From contig JAWXAN010000023.1 of NCBI GenBank assembly GCA_034439475.1, forward strand, positions 1-49,756: 49,756 bases of DNA, read 5' to 3'. The stretch is from Candidatus Zixiibacteriota bacterium (GTDB lineage: Bacteria; Zixibacteria; MSB-5A5; GN15; FEB-12). Numbering within the stretch: the stretch's first letter is position 1; every line of letters begins with the position of its first letter. A program made the position numbers and the translations under genes. A model generated the notes under the pieces. The model made no database searches. It had not been told where the DNA came from and was given only the letters and a program-made list of their open reading frames with translations. This document shows, piece by piece, positions 27,811-36,680 of this stretch.

Positions 27811-28485
27811 GTGAAACGCGAAGTCCCTCTTATCATAACGACCGTCGCAGGGTTGGTTTTTGCCATCAGCTATTTTATCCCAGTCTTCCCATTTGGCGAA
27901 GCCGAGACTATTTTTGGGGATTGGGTCTCAATTGTACAGGCCTTCGCGGTGTGGCTGGGAGTGCTCAATCTAATTCGTGTCAGTATCGTAAAAATAGACA
28001 GGAAAGAGCATGACTGGATCTACAGTTCGGTAATTATCATCTGCCTGTTTGCGACAATTGCAGTAGGCATGATAAGCGGCTATCGAGGCATGAATGCCGA
28101 TCCGGTGTATTCATTCAGAGATCCTGGAACGGCCTTTGATTGGATATTCACGAGCATTTTTACACCGCTCGGCGCGACGATGTTTGCGATACTTGCATTT
28201 TATGTCGCATCAGCGGCCTACCGCGCTTTTCGCGCCAGAAATCGCGAAGCAACGCTCCTGCTTATCGCCGCTTTTTTTGTAATGGGCGGACGGGTGCCGC
28301 TCTTTGATATGATGACTTCATCTTTTAGTGATACCCCGATATTCAGTCATTTTGCCGGGTGGATTATGTCATATCCGGTGACAGCAGGTCAGCGCGCCAT
28401 AGCGATTGGTATCGCGCTTGGGATTGTCTCAAGTTCGCTTCGGGTTATTCTCGGCGTTGAGCGTTCGCATGTGGGAGGGGCTTAA
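27811..28485 (+). CDS. Cassette 1 subunit B: six-helix membrane protein
   Basis: 224 residues, GTG start with AAGGAG 8-13 bases before it. About six membrane segments: residues 5-24, 38-58, 71-91, 112-135, 141-160 and 188-210. Diagnostic of the B family in all three cassettes are AYRAFRARN (an arginine-rich cytoplasmic loop), LLIAAF and the C-terminal QRAIAIGIALGIV with LRVILGVERSH. No catalytic, transport or heme motif was recognised. It is separated from subunit A by 72 bases and from subunit C by 2. It is most likely a core membrane subunit of an undescribed complex. Confidence 0.7.
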   Translation: MKREVPLIITTVAGLVFAISYFIPVFPFGEAETIFGDWVSIVQAFAVWLGVLNLIRVSIVKIDRKEHDWIYSSVIIICLFATIAVGMISGYRGMNADPVYSFRDPGTAFDWIFTSIFTPLGATMFAILAFYVASAAYRAFRARNREATLLLIAAFFVMGGRVPLFDMMTSSFSDTPIFSHFAGWIMSYPVTAGQRAIAIGIALGIVSSSLRVILGVERSHVGGA

Positions 28486-28487
28486 GC

Positions 28488-29387
28488 ATGCTTGAATATC
28501 TCGCATACGGTCTGAATATCCTTGTCGGTTTGTCTCTCATCTATGTATTCTTTAGAACGGTTAAAGGCCGTCCGATAGGCCGACGGATCGTTTTTCTGTA
28601 TATAGCAATCGCGGTAATTTCCCCGCTCTTTATGAACTTGGTCGCGCCTCTGCCTGATACCGACGAAGTCCAGAAACTTTATCGTTCGATTCAAACACTG
28701 TCGCCGGGCTCGAAAGTTCTCTGCTCGTTTGACTACGATCCGCAGTCGGCTCCTGAGCTACAACCGATGGCGGTTGCATTTTTGAAGTATGCCTTTAAGC
28801 ATGATTTTAAAATCATTATCATGGGACTCTGGCCGGCCGGTCCACAGCAGGCAAATCAGGCCATTGCAGTTGCACTCGCGGACACTGAGATAGCGGCAAA
28901 AAACCTACAATACGGGACTGATTATGTGAATCTGGGCTTTCAGTCCGGGAATGAATTTGTAATCCAGTCGATGGGTAACAATTTCAAGCAGATGTTTCCA
29001 TCTGATGACCGTCGCACACCGTATGATCAAATCCCAATTTTGCAGAATGTAGTCAATTTCAGCAATATCGATTTTGTTATGGACTTCTCGTCTGGAAAGC
29101 CCGGGAGTAAAGAGTGGGTTCAAATCGCAGTCGATCGGTTCGGCGCAAAGGTTGGGGCTGGAAATACTGCGGTACAGGCGCCAGAGATGTATCCCTATCT
29201 GCGCGCTGGGCAGCTTCAGGGTCTCATGGGCGGCATGACTGGCGCGGCGGAGTTTGAGAAGACTTTGAAAGAACCGGGTAAAGCCAGCACATTTTTGCTC
29301 TCGCAGATGTTTGGCCATGCAACTGTCATTATGCTTATCATAATTGGAAATGTGGCCTATTTCACCACTCGAAGGAAATCAGTATGA
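28488..29387 (+). CDS. Cassette 1 subunit C: membrane-anchored extracytoplasmic domain
   Basis: 299 residues. Two N-terminal membrane segments (about 7-23 and 34-52) with a basic loop VKGRPIGRR, so both ends of this hairpin should be outside. A domain of about 220 residues then follows, and a C-terminal membrane segment (278-294) with a basic tail. The domain begins SFDYDPQSAPELQPMA, matched in all copies by a [F/I]D[Y/F]DP...E..PM pattern, then FKQMFPSDD, SSGKPGSKEW and LMGGMTGAAEFE. The alternating beta/alpha pattern suggests a Rossmann-like fold. Not recognised as a known enzyme. Confidence 0.7.
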   Translation: MLEYLAYGLNILVGLSLIYVFFRTVKGRPIGRRIVFLYIAIAVISPLFMNLVAPLPDTDEVQKLYRSIQTLSPGSKVLCSFDYDPQSAPELQPMAVAFLKYAFKHDFKIIIMGLWPAGPQQANQAIAVALADTEIAAKNLQYGTDYVNLGFQSGNEFVIQSMGNNFKQMFPSDDRRTPYDQIPILQNVVNFSNIDFVMDFSSGKPGSKEWVQIAVDRFGAKVGAGNTAVQAPEMYPYLRAGQLQGLMGGMTGAAEFEKTLKEPGKASTFLLSQMFGHATVIMLIIIGNVAYFTTRRKSV

Positions 29388-29448
29388 TTGTGAATGTTTT
29401 TTGTGCCGGTGTGAAAACTAATGTGCCAACAGAAGGCGGCAAAAGACG

Positions 29449-30102
29449 ATGAGTACAGATTTCGGTGTTTGGGTCGCCGCGTTGTTGACTATCGGCATAC
29501 TCTCTTTTCTATATAAAGACAATCCGTTCTATAAGCTGTGCGAGTCAATATTTATCGGCGTCTCTGCCGGGTACTGGGCAATTCTCTATTATTTCGACAA
29601 CCTCTATAAGAAGATGTATGAAGGAATCGTCCCGAAGGGAGACGCAGAACCAAATTACTGGCTCATCGGGGGAGCCGTGCTTGGTATAATGATGCTCTTC
29701 CGCCTCAGTTCCAAAGCCGGATGGATTGCGCGCTGGCCGCTGGCGTTTATTGTCGGCGCGACAGCCGGGCTGTATATGATGATTTACTTTGTGTCTAATG
29801 CGCTCAATCAGGTTGCTTCAACAATTATGCCTGTAATCACACGAGACCCAAGTTCTCTGTCAATCCTGTGGGTTGAAACAATCGGGACGCTGGTAATAGC
29901 CATCGGAGTGATAACGGGACTTATTTATTTTTTCTTTTCCAAAGAGCACCGGGGAGCCTTCGGTGGCGCAGCCAGAATCGGTATTTATTTTCTGATGGTC
30001 ACATTTGGAGCATCGTTTGGTTACACCGTGATGAGCCGTATGTCTCTGCTTATTGGCCGCATGGATTTTCTGTTTGGCAACTGGCTGGGGTTGATTAACT
30101 AG
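29449..30102 (+). CDS. Cassette 1 subunit D: six-helix membrane protein
   Basis: 217 residues. About six membrane segments: residues 5-20, 33-48, 69-86, 95-115, 142-163 and 175-195. Family hallmarks shared by all three D copies are SFLYKDNPFYK just after the first segment, ARWPLAFIVG, GLIYFFFSKEH and GASFGYTVMSRMSLL near the end. The DNPFYK loop and the repeated GASFGYTVM helix imply a conserved functional core, but no known transporter or enzyme family is recognised. Its stop overlaps the next GTG start by one base (TAGTG), joining cassette 1 to cassette 2. Confidence 0.7.
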   Translation: MSTDFGVWVAALLTIGILSFLYKDNPFYKLCESIFIGVSAGYWAILYYFDNLYKKMYEGIVPKGDAEPNYWLIGGAVLGIMMLFRLSSKAGWIARWPLAFIVGATAGLYMMIYFVSNALNQVASTIMPVITRDPSSLSILWVETIGTLVIAIGVITGLIYFFFSKEHRGAFGGAARIGIYFLMVTFGASFGYTVMSRMSLLIGRMDFLFGNWLGLIN

Positions 30103-31391
30103 TGCCTGAGCAGATGAGACAGCCGGGGGGCCGGTATGTTACATCTCGTTTCCTTTTGTGTGCCCTGTTCTCTCTTTTTCTTCTCGTCATTCTTATTTCT
30201 GAGTCGGCGTTTGCCCAAATTGTACCTGAACATTCGACTATGCCGGCCAGACCTGTCGAGGACTCGATTGCATTTTCGACACGAATCGCGTCAGTCACTT
30301 CGCTCATTGCCGTAGATCACCAATATGATGACGGCGAAGCTATTGATCTGACCTGGGTGCCATCGCTTGACGATCAACTTGTCAACAGCCGGGTGCTCGG
30401 CTACGTAGTCTATAAATCTGTCGATTCCGGCGTGCCGTCAAAAATCGCAGAACTTCTACCTCGAGCAAATTCATTCAGAGATGAAACAGTAACACTGGGC
30501 CATATTTACACTTACTCGATTACAACCCGTGCAGAGAACTCTACTTCTACTTCCATTTCGACTGCCCCGATATCGCCTGAACGGGAGTGGATAAACTTTG
30601 ATTTGACCTGGCTTTTTGTCATGGCGGTGGTAATTGGTGGAGCGATTGTTTTATTTATTGAGACAGCGCGGCGAGGCAAAAAACTGTTTGTCCGTAAAAT
30701 TGCCGGACTTGAGGCTATCGACAATGCCATCGGCCGTGCCACCGAGATGGGACGTCCCATTCTGTACATTCCGGGAATCGAAGATATGAACGAAGTCGAG
30801 ACTATTGCTTCGGTGACAATTCTTGGACGAGTCGCGCGAATAGTTGCCGACTATGATACCAAGCTGAATGTTCCGGTCTCGCGCTCTCTTGTTATGACCG
30901 CCGCCCGGGAAACGATTAAAGCCGCTTATGTCGAGGCCGGTCGGCAGGACGCTTATAATGATGATATGGTGCGTTACATCACCGATGAGCAGTTCGGTTA
31001 TGTGGCAGCAGTCGACGGCATCATGGTTCGCGAAAAACCGGCGACCGTGTTTTTGCTTGGCGCGTTTTTTGGAGAGTCTCTCATTTTGGCTGAGATGGGA
31101 AACCAAGTCGGAGCTATTCAAATTGCCGGAACAGCGCGTCCTCCGCAAATCCCATTCTTCGTTGCGGCCTGCGATTATACATTAATAGGCGAAGAGCTAT
31201 TTGCGGCGTCGGCGTATCTCAGTGGTGAACCAAAACAACTTGGTTCTCTTAAAGGACAGGATATAGGCAAAGGAATCGCCATGGCGGCAATTTTTATTGG
31301 CGCACTTGCCGCAACAATAGCCGCAATATCGGGCAATTCGACCATCGATGCCTTTCATGCCTATATTTCTAACATTTTTAGCGGGAACTGA
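30102..31391 (+). CDS. Cassette 2 subunit A: FN3-like + DUF6754-like membrane protein
   Basis: 429 residues, GTG start overlapping the previous stop; an ATG at 30114 is possible. Signal segment to about 44 (SAFAQ), an extracytoplasmic FN3-like domain (about 75-150: IDLTWVPSLDD, GYVVYKSVDSG), membrane segment about 165-185, then the A-type cytoplasmic domain with FVRKIAGLEAIDNAIG then RATEMGRP, ILYIPGIEDMNEVE, FLLGAFFGESLILAE and FFVAACDYTLIGEELFAASAYLS, and a final membrane segment (about 392-412). It is clearly homologous to the A genes at 26443 and 33830 and closest to the first. The conserved stretches are on the cytoplasmic side; the FN3 half diverges more. Confidence 0.75.
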   Translation: MPEQMRQPGGRYVTSRFLLCALFSLFLLVILISESAFAQIVPEHSTMPARPVEDSIAFSTRIASVTSLIAVDHQYDDGEAIDLTWVPSLDDQLVNSRVLGYVVYKSVDSGVPSKIAELLPRANSFRDETVTLGHIYTYSITTRAENSTSTSISTAPISPEREWINFDLTWLFVMAVVIGGAIVLFIETARRGKKLFVRKIAGLEAIDNAIGRATEMGRPILYIPGIEDMNEVETIASVTILGRVARIVADYDTKLNVPVSRSLVMTAARETIKAAYVEAGRQDAYNDDMVRYITDEQFGYVAAVDGIMVREKPATVFLLGAFFGESLILAEMGNQVGAIQIAGTARPPQIPFFVAACDYTLIGEELFAASAYLSGEPKQLGSLKGQDIGKGIAMAAIFIGALAATIAAISGNSTIDAFHAYISNIFSGN

Positions 31392-31396
31392 GATAG

Positions 31397-32068
31397 ATGA
31401 AACGCCAGATCCCTCTCATAATTACGTTTTTGGTCGGCACACTGCTCATCTTTTCCATTTTCATTCCGCCCCTTGAAACGCTGGGCGAGGACTTCACTGT
31501 CTTTTTTAACATCATTGCCGTTTTTGCATACATCCTCGGCGGAGGTAATCTGCTCCGCGTCCATTTATCCAAAGTTCAGGCGAAACGGACCGACTGGCAG
31601 TATTCGATCGTGACGCTGGTCGGCTTTACGGTGATGCTTGCGGTCGGGCTATTCAAGCTTGGCAATCCGGGCGGAATCGAAGCCAGTCCCACCGAACCCG
31701 GTTCGTTATTTCAGACTTTGTACGAAAATATCTTCTCGCCACTTGGCTCAACGATGTATGCACTGCTTGCGTTTTTTATAGCATCGGCAAGCTACCGTGC
31801 CTTCCGGGCTAAAAACCGCGAGGCGACAATTTTGCTAATTGCCGCTTTTATCATTTTACTTGGGCGAACCGCGCTCGGGACGATGCTCACTGCCTGGATT
31901 CCAGAACAGTTCTCGCTCTTTCAGATCCCGAATCTGGCTTTGTGGATAATGAACTCGCCTAATCTTGCCGGACAGCGCGCGATTCTCATTGGCATTGGAT
32001 TGGGAGTGGTGGCTATGTCACTTCGCGTTATTCTGGGCATTGAGCGCTCACACTTGGGGAAGAACTGA
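31397..32068 (+). CDS. Cassette 2 subunit B: six-helix membrane protein
   Basis: 223 residues, ATG 5 bases after the A2 stop, with GATAGATG context. Membrane segments about 5-22, 36-53, 70-86, 112-132, 141-158 and 189-209. The B-family marks are present: SYRAFRAKNREATILLIAAF-type loop and helix, and QRAILIGIGLGVV with LRVILGIERSH. Compared with B1 it retains the same length and topology. The stop codon overlaps the next start (TGATG), so translation of B2 and C2 is coupled. Function unknown, as for the other two copies. Confidence 0.7.
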   Translation: MKRQIPLIITFLVGTLLIFSIFIPPLETLGEDFTVFFNIIAVFAYILGGGNLLRVHLSKVQAKRTDWQYSIVTLVGFTVMLAVGLFKLGNPGGIEASPTEPGSLFQTLYENIFSPLGSTMYALLAFFIASASYRAFRAKNREATILLIAAFIILLGRTALGTMLTAWIPEQFSLFQIPNLALWIMNSPNLAGQRAILIGIGLGVVAMSLRVILGIERSHLGKN

Positions 32069-33015
32069 TGGGTGAGCCGATTGTTGTCGCAGATTCGGGC
32101 ATGGGAAATTTCGGTGTGATTATTTCCATTCTTCTGCTTGCGGGCGGACTGATCTGGCTGGCCTGGCGCTCAATCAGCGGACGCGAGGTCGACCGGCGGG
32201 TCATTTATCTCTTTGTTGCGCTGGCCGTCACTGCGCCAATTTTGTTCCCGATTACGTTTCCTGAAAAGACCACGCAGGTTGTGCAGAATCTCTTTGATAA
32301 GATTGAGACTTTGCCGAGCGGTTCATTCATACTGCTTTCGTTCGATTTTGATCCGGCCCTTGCGCCCGAAGTCCAACCGATGGCCGATGCCATAACGCGG
32401 CATTGTCTTGCAAAAAATCACAAAATTGTTTTCATGTCTCTTTGGGCGACAGGTCAGGCGCAGATGAATCAAACCCTTCGACGGGTGGTCAATCAGGAGT
32501 TTCCTGATAAACTGGAGCGGATAGACTATGTCAATGTTGGCTATAAAGCTGGCAACGAAGGTGTGCTGAGAGTAATAGCGACCGACTTTCCGAAAATGTT
32601 TCCATCCGATGTCAATAATGTCCCATACCCGGAAATCCCGATGCTTGGGAATATCCGTTCATGCTCGGATTTCGATTTGCTGGTAATGTTCGGAGGGGGT
32701 AAACCGGGACCGATGGAATGGGTGCTTTTTGTTGGTGATCCGACCGGCGTGCCATTGGGAGCATGTGTGGCCGCCGTCTCCGCGCCGCAACTATATTCGT
32801 ATTACCCCAAACAGATGATTGGTATTTTAGGAGGAATCAAAGGGGCAGCGGAATACGAATCTGAGCTGGCGCGTGTTCATGACCGTTTCAAAACCACGCC
32901 GGCGCCGGGTTTGAAAATGATGGGACCACAGACGCTTGTTCACGTCGTGATAATGGCCTTTATCGTGCTTGGCAATGTCGTCTATTTCCGCGGCAGAAGA
33001 CGGAGCGCGGCATGA
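32068..33015 (+). CDS. Cassette 2 subunit C: membrane-anchored extracytoplasmic domain
   Basis: 315 residues. Two N-terminal membrane segments (about 11-30 and 44-62) flank a basic loop (RSISGREVDRR). The extracytoplasmic domain has SFDFDPALAPEVQPMAD, PKMFPSDVNNVPYPEIPML, FGGGKPGPMEWVL and GILGGIKGAAEYE. A C-terminal membrane segment (about 290-306) is followed by RGRRRSAA. It is the longest of the three C proteins. The same fixed motifs as C1 and C3 indicate a retained ligand or partner surface. Stop and the next start overlap by four bases (ATGA). Confidence 0.72.
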   Translation: MGEPIVVADSGMGNFGVIISILLLAGGLIWLAWRSISGREVDRRVIYLFVALAVTAPILFPITFPEKTTQVVQNLFDKIETLPSGSFILLSFDFDPALAPEVQPMADAITRHCLAKNHKIVFMSLWATGQAQMNQTLRRVVNQEFPDKLERIDYVNVGYKAGNEGVLRVIATDFPKMFPSDVNNVPYPEIPMLGNIRSCSDFDLLVMFGGGKPGPMEWVLFVGDPTGVPLGACVAAVSAPQLYSYYPKQMIGILGGIKGAAEYESELARVHDRFKTTPAPGLKMMGPQTLVHVVIMAFIVLGNVVYFRGRRRSAA

Positions 33016-33812
33016 AACGAGCAGGGCTCATAATAACTGCAATTGCCGCCGCCCTATTTCTGGCGAGTTGGTTCATAAAAGGGATGACTATTGAGGGAGA
33101 GAATCCGGTCTCACAGGGGTTTTGGGTAACACTGTCGGCATTTCTGACTCTATGCATTTTCTCGTTTTTATACAAAGACAATCCATTTTATAAATTTGCC
33201 GAACATCTTTTTGTCGGAGTCTCGGCGGCCTATTGGATGACGATGGGCTTCTGGACGACTTTTGTGCCCAATCTTTTCCCAAGAATTTCCGAAGGGCTGT
33301 CATCGGCCTTTAAAGTCGCCTATGCTGGCTTTGATCCATTTTATCTAATTCCCGTTGTGTTGGGTATTTTGCTCTTGATGCGGCTTTCGTCGTCACATGG
33401 CTGGCTTGCGCGCTGGCCGCTGGCTTTTATTGTGGGGACAACCTCAGGGCTATATTTTACCGCAGCGCTCAGATCAAATTTCATGGAGCAGATATCGTCG
33501 ACATTTCTGCCTCTGGTGACCGATTGGCAGGGCTTTGGGGCGTTCTTTTCTAACTTTTCACTTTCTGCTACTGGCCAATTCGCGGCCATGCTTGCCAATT
33601 GGGTAATTTTTACTGGTGTGATATGCGGCCTTATCTATTTCTTTTTTTCTCGCGAACATTCTGGTTTATTTGGCCGGGCATCCCGTTTTGGCATCTGGAT
33701 ACTCATGATTACGTTTGGGGCGTCGTTCGGATACACCGTCATGGGGCGCATTTCTTTGTTGGTTGGGCGCATAAGCTTTTTGTTGCGCGACTGGCTAAAT
33801 GCTATTAATTAG
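33012..33812 (+). CDS. Cassette 2 subunit D: membrane protein with extra N-terminal helix
   Basis: 266 residues, about 45 longer than D1. The extra N-terminal part (LIITAIAAALFLASWFI) adds a membrane segment ahead of the D core, so about seven are predicted. The core keeps FSFLYKDNPFYKFAEHL, VGVSAAYWMT, ARWPLAFIVG, GLIYFFFSREH and GASFGYTVMGRISLL. An odd total would put the N-terminus on the other side from D1. Starts within the C2 stop (ATGA) and is followed 17 bases later by A3. No transport or enzymatic family is recognised. Confidence 0.7.
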   Translation: MKRAGLIITAIAAALFLASWFIKGMTIEGENPVSQGFWVTLSAFLTLCIFSFLYKDNPFYKFAEHLFVGVSAAYWMTMGFWTTFVPNLFPRISEGLSSAFKVAYAGFDPFYLIPVVLGILLLMRLSSSHGWLARWPLAFIVGTTSGLYFTAALRSNFMEQISSTFLPLVTDWQGFGAFFSNFSLSATGQFAAMLANWVIFTGVICGLIYFFFSREHSGLFGRASRFGIWILMITFGASFGYTVMGRISLLVGRISFLLRDWLNAIN

Positions 33813-33829
33813 CGGAGTACGAGTTTAGT

Positions 33830-35143
33830 ATGAAAATAAAACAGGCCCGCACTCTCATAGCTTTTGTTCTTTCCGCAGTTGCGGTCATGCTCCTATTCCA
33901 TTCCTCGATATATTGTCAGAACGAACAATCTGCAGGCGGAGATACTTCTTCTGCCCAAGCGGTTCCGCTCGATACGACAACACAATCTGTTCTCTTGAAT
34001 ATTTCCGCCCCGGCTCCAGTAACAGAAGTTTGGGCTTTCGACACCGATAATGATCATGGCCACTCAGTTTCAGTTGAATGGAAATTGTCGGCAAATGACG
34101 GCGGAGCGAAGGGCACAGTTGTCGCTTATGAATTATTCCGCGCTCTCTTTCCGGATGGCCCGTTTGTGCGCGTGGGCATAGCTCCTTCGGGATCGACATC
34201 GCTTGTTGATGTGGGTGGCCGCGATGAGGGGACGAAGGATTATCTGCCGGACAACACTTCTCTCTATTATAGAGTGGATGCCGTGACTGTCGATAGTCTG
34301 GTCCGGACTCCGTCTGAAATTGCGGGGCCAGTAGAAAGTTCGGGACAATGGTTTAACACCGGCCGAACGGTAGTTTTTGCAGCGGTTTTTATTTTCACAG
34401 CCCTCACACTCTTTTTTGTTTCGCGGGCAAAAGCTGGCGCGCAATTGTATATTCGCCCACTTGCCGGAATAGAAGCTGTCGATGAAGCAATTGGCCGCGC
34501 GACCGAGATGGGAAAACCAATCTTATATCTATTGGGCGCAGGTGATGCCTCTGAAATTGCTACTATTGCGTCGTTTACCATTCTTGGGCGAGTCTCCAAA
34601 AAAGTCGCTGAATATCAGACTCCGATAATTATCCCCTGCTATGATCCGGTCGTGATGACAGTCGCGCAGGAGATTGTACGCTCTTCGTATTTGGATGCCG
34701 GTCGTCCTGACTCCTACAATCAAGATTCCGTCTTTTTCGTTACCCAGTCGCAGTTTGCCTACGTTACGGCGGTAAATGGGATTATGATGCGCGAGCGTCC
34801 CGCGACAAATATCTATATGGGTAAATTTTATGCCGAGTCACTTATCTTTGCCGAGACTGGCGCCCTTGCTGGTTCAATTCAAATTGCCGGAACAGACGAA
34901 ATTGCGCAGATACCATTTTTTATTGTGGCCTGCGACTATGCTTTGATTGGCGAGGAGTTGTATGCGGCCTCGGCTTATCTGGGCCGAGAGCCCAAATTGT
35001 TGGGTACACTCAAAGCCCAGGATTATGCAAAAGCCGCGATCATCTTTTTCATTATCATTGGTGTTATTTTCGCAAATTTTGGGGCGGGAAAGCCGGACTC
35101 AAGTTGGAATTCATTCAGAGAATACTTTAAGGTCGTGGACTAA
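33830..35143 (+). CDS. Cassette 3 subunit A: FN3-like + DUF6754-like membrane protein
   Basis: 437 residues. Signal segment to about 26 (ending SIYCQ), an FN3-like extracytoplasmic domain (about 60-160: SVEWKLSANDG, AYELFRALFPDGPF, YYRVDAV), a membrane segment about 180-200, the cytoplasmic domain with YIRPLAGIEAVDEAIG then RATEMGKP, and a C-terminal membrane segment (about 404-422). FYAESLIFAE and FFIVACDYALIGEELYAASAYLG correspond to the other copies. In the first motif this copy has PLAG where A1 and A2 have KIAG, so it is the most diverged of the three. Opens the last cassette. Confidence 0.75.
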   Translation: MKIKQARTLIAFVLSAVAVMLLFHSSIYCQNEQSAGGDTSSAQAVPLDTTTQSVLLNISAPAPVTEVWAFDTDNDHGHSVSVEWKLSANDGGAKGTVVAYELFRALFPDGPFVRVGIAPSGSTSLVDVGGRDEGTKDYLPDNTSLYYRVDAVTVDSLVRTPSEIAGPVESSGQWFNTGRTVVFAAVFIFTALTLFFVSRAKAGAQLYIRPLAGIEAVDEAIGRATEMGKPILYLLGAGDASEIATIASFTILGRVSKKVAEYQTPIIIPCYDPVVMTVAQEIVRSSYLDAGRPDSYNQDSVFFVTQSQFAYVTAVNGIMMRERPATNIYMGKFYAESLIFAETGALAGSIQIAGTDEIAQIPFFIVACDYALIGEELYAASAYLGREPKLLGTLKAQDYAKAAIIFFIIIGVIFANFGAGKPDSSWNSFREYFKVVD

Positions 35144-35154
35144 GAGCAAGGGAT

Positions 35155-35793
35155 ATGAGAAGACAACTGCCATTTATATTAGTGACCGCTGTGGGACTTT
35201 TCATGATCCTGCAGTATTTCGTCCCGCATGAGACATCCGAAAGGCTCTATGAATATCTTTTGGACTGGCTGCCTATTATCGGAGTGTTTACCTTGGCAGT
35301 CGGCATCTGGTCACTCATAAAAGTTTCTGCTGACCGTATCCGCACAAAGAAAGCAAACTGGGGATACAACTATGTGACGCTCATTGGCCTTTTCACTATG
35401 ATTCTTTTTGGTTTTACCGATGCCGATTGGAATTTTCATTTCTACACTCCGGAGGGATTGCAGAATCCTTGGTTTATACATTTTTTTACGTACATTATTA
35501 CGCCTATTCAAGCGACGGTGTTTGCGCTTCTGGCATTTTTTATCGCATCGGCATCGTACCGCGCCTTTCGCGCCCGAAATACGTTGGCTTCACTGCTACT
35601 TGTGGCCGCGCTTATACTGATGTTGCGATTTACTCCTGGCATCGGAACAGTATTCGCCGATACGGCCAATTGGCTTATTAATATCCCGAACCTTGCCGCT
35701 CAGCGCGCAATCATTATCGGAGTCGGTTTGGGCATTGTCGCCACCGCGCTCAAAATAATACTCGGCATCGAACGGGGTTATTTAGGGAAGTAA
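35155..35793 (+). CDS. Cassette 3 subunit B: six-helix membrane protein
   Basis: 212 residues, the shortest B copy. About six membrane segments: residues 5-22, 36-55, 70-86, 107-130, 136-153 and 177-198. It has SYRAFRARNTLASLLL where B1 and B2 have NREAT, and QRAIIIGVGLGIV with LKIILGIERGYLG where the others have LRVILG..RSH. It is thus the most diverged B protein, in step with A3. Followed after 13 bases by C3. Confidence 0.7.
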   Translation: MRRQLPFILVTAVGLFMILQYFVPHETSERLYEYLLDWLPIIGVFTLAVGIWSLIKVSADRIRTKKANWGYNYVTLIGLFTMILFGFTDADWNFHFYTPEGLQNPWFIHFFTYIITPIQATVFALLAFFIASASYRAFRARNTLASLLLVAALILMLRFTPGIGTVFADTANWLINIPNLAAQRAIIIGVGLGIVATALKIILGIERGYLGK

Positions 35794-35806
35794 TGGCAGA
35801 GAAGAT

Positions 35807-36679
35807 ATGAATATAATAGAACGCTTTATCGCGCTTGACCGCCGCTGGATATTTCTTGTGCTCTCTCTCGTGTGCGTGATAGCCTATGCCTCGAAATTTG
35901 TGGTTCCAATTTTGGTCACGCCGGAGGTCAAGCGCATTTATGATTTTGTAGATGCCCGTCAAAAAGGGGATCTTCTTTTTATCGCTATTGATTACGACCC
36001 CAACGCGCAGGCAGAACTTCATCCGATGACGTATGCCGTGGTTGAACATGCTCTCCGTCGCGAAGTTAAGTTAATTTTTTCGTCGCTGTCACAGAACGGA
36101 CCGGGTATGACCAGTCAGGCCATTCGCGACATTACCGACTCAATGCGACTTGAGCAGACATATAATGGTGTGACTTATCCCGGTCGTGAAATTGTCAGCG
36201 GTGTCGACTATACCTTTCTCGGCTATAAGCCCTACTTTACGATCATCATACTTGGGATGGGACAAAACTTCAGGATTCCATTTCCTAATGACTATTACGG
36301 TGTGCCGCTTGATTCGCTCCCGATGATGAGTGGCGTGCGCAATTTTGACGATGTCGATGGAGTGATCGATATTGGCGGCGGCAATATTACCGATGCCTGG
36401 ATTTCATACGGCCAAGGACGTTTCGGATTTCCGCTCGCGCTGGGGCTGACTGGTGTGATGGTCATGCAGTACTATCCGTATCTTAACTCTGGTCAGGTAT
36501 TCGGACTGATGGGCGGCCTGCTTGGGGCGGCGCAGTACGAACAACTTGCCGACAATCCGGGCCTGGCCAAGGACGGAATGCGAATACAACTGTTCGCTCA
36601 TTTTGTTATCATTCTTTTTATTATAATTGGCAACATCAGCTACTTTACCAGTCAAAAAAGCAAAGGAAAGGTGAGATAA
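35807..36679 (+). CDS. Cassette 3 subunit C: membrane-anchored domain, one N-terminal helix
   Basis: 290 residues. Only one N-terminal membrane segment (about 13-35) is visible, against two in C1 and C2, because the first helix of those is replaced by the short polar start MNIIERFIALDRR. The extracytoplasmic domain keeps IDYDPNAQAELHPM, IPFPNDYYGVPLDSLPMM, DIGGGNITDAW and FGLMGGLLGAAQYE, and a C-terminal membrane segment (about 264-281). Net topology of the domain should still be outside. Followed by D3, whose TTG start comes 1 base after its stop. Confidence 0.7.
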   Translation: MNIIERFIALDRRWIFLVLSLVCVIAYASKFVVPILVTPEVKRIYDFVDARQKGDLLFIAIDYDPNAQAELHPMTYAVVEHALRREVKLIFSSLSQNGPGMTSQAIRDITDSMRLEQTYNGVTYPGREIVSGVDYTFLGYKPYFTIIILGMGQNFRIPFPNDYYGVPLDSLPMMSGVRNFDDVDGVIDIGGGNITDAWISYGQGRFGFPLALGLTGVMVMQYYPYLNSGQVFGLMGGLLGAAQYEQLADNPGLAKDGMRIQLFAHFVIILFIIIGNISYFTSQKSKGKVR

Positions 36680-36680
36680 C

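Noticed and set aside
28905-31148. Antisense frames of 137-165 residues within the cassette genes (28905-29318, 30651-31148)
   Set aside because: They lie opposite strongly supported genes and have no homology-like motifs; long antisense frames are expected from this codon usage.
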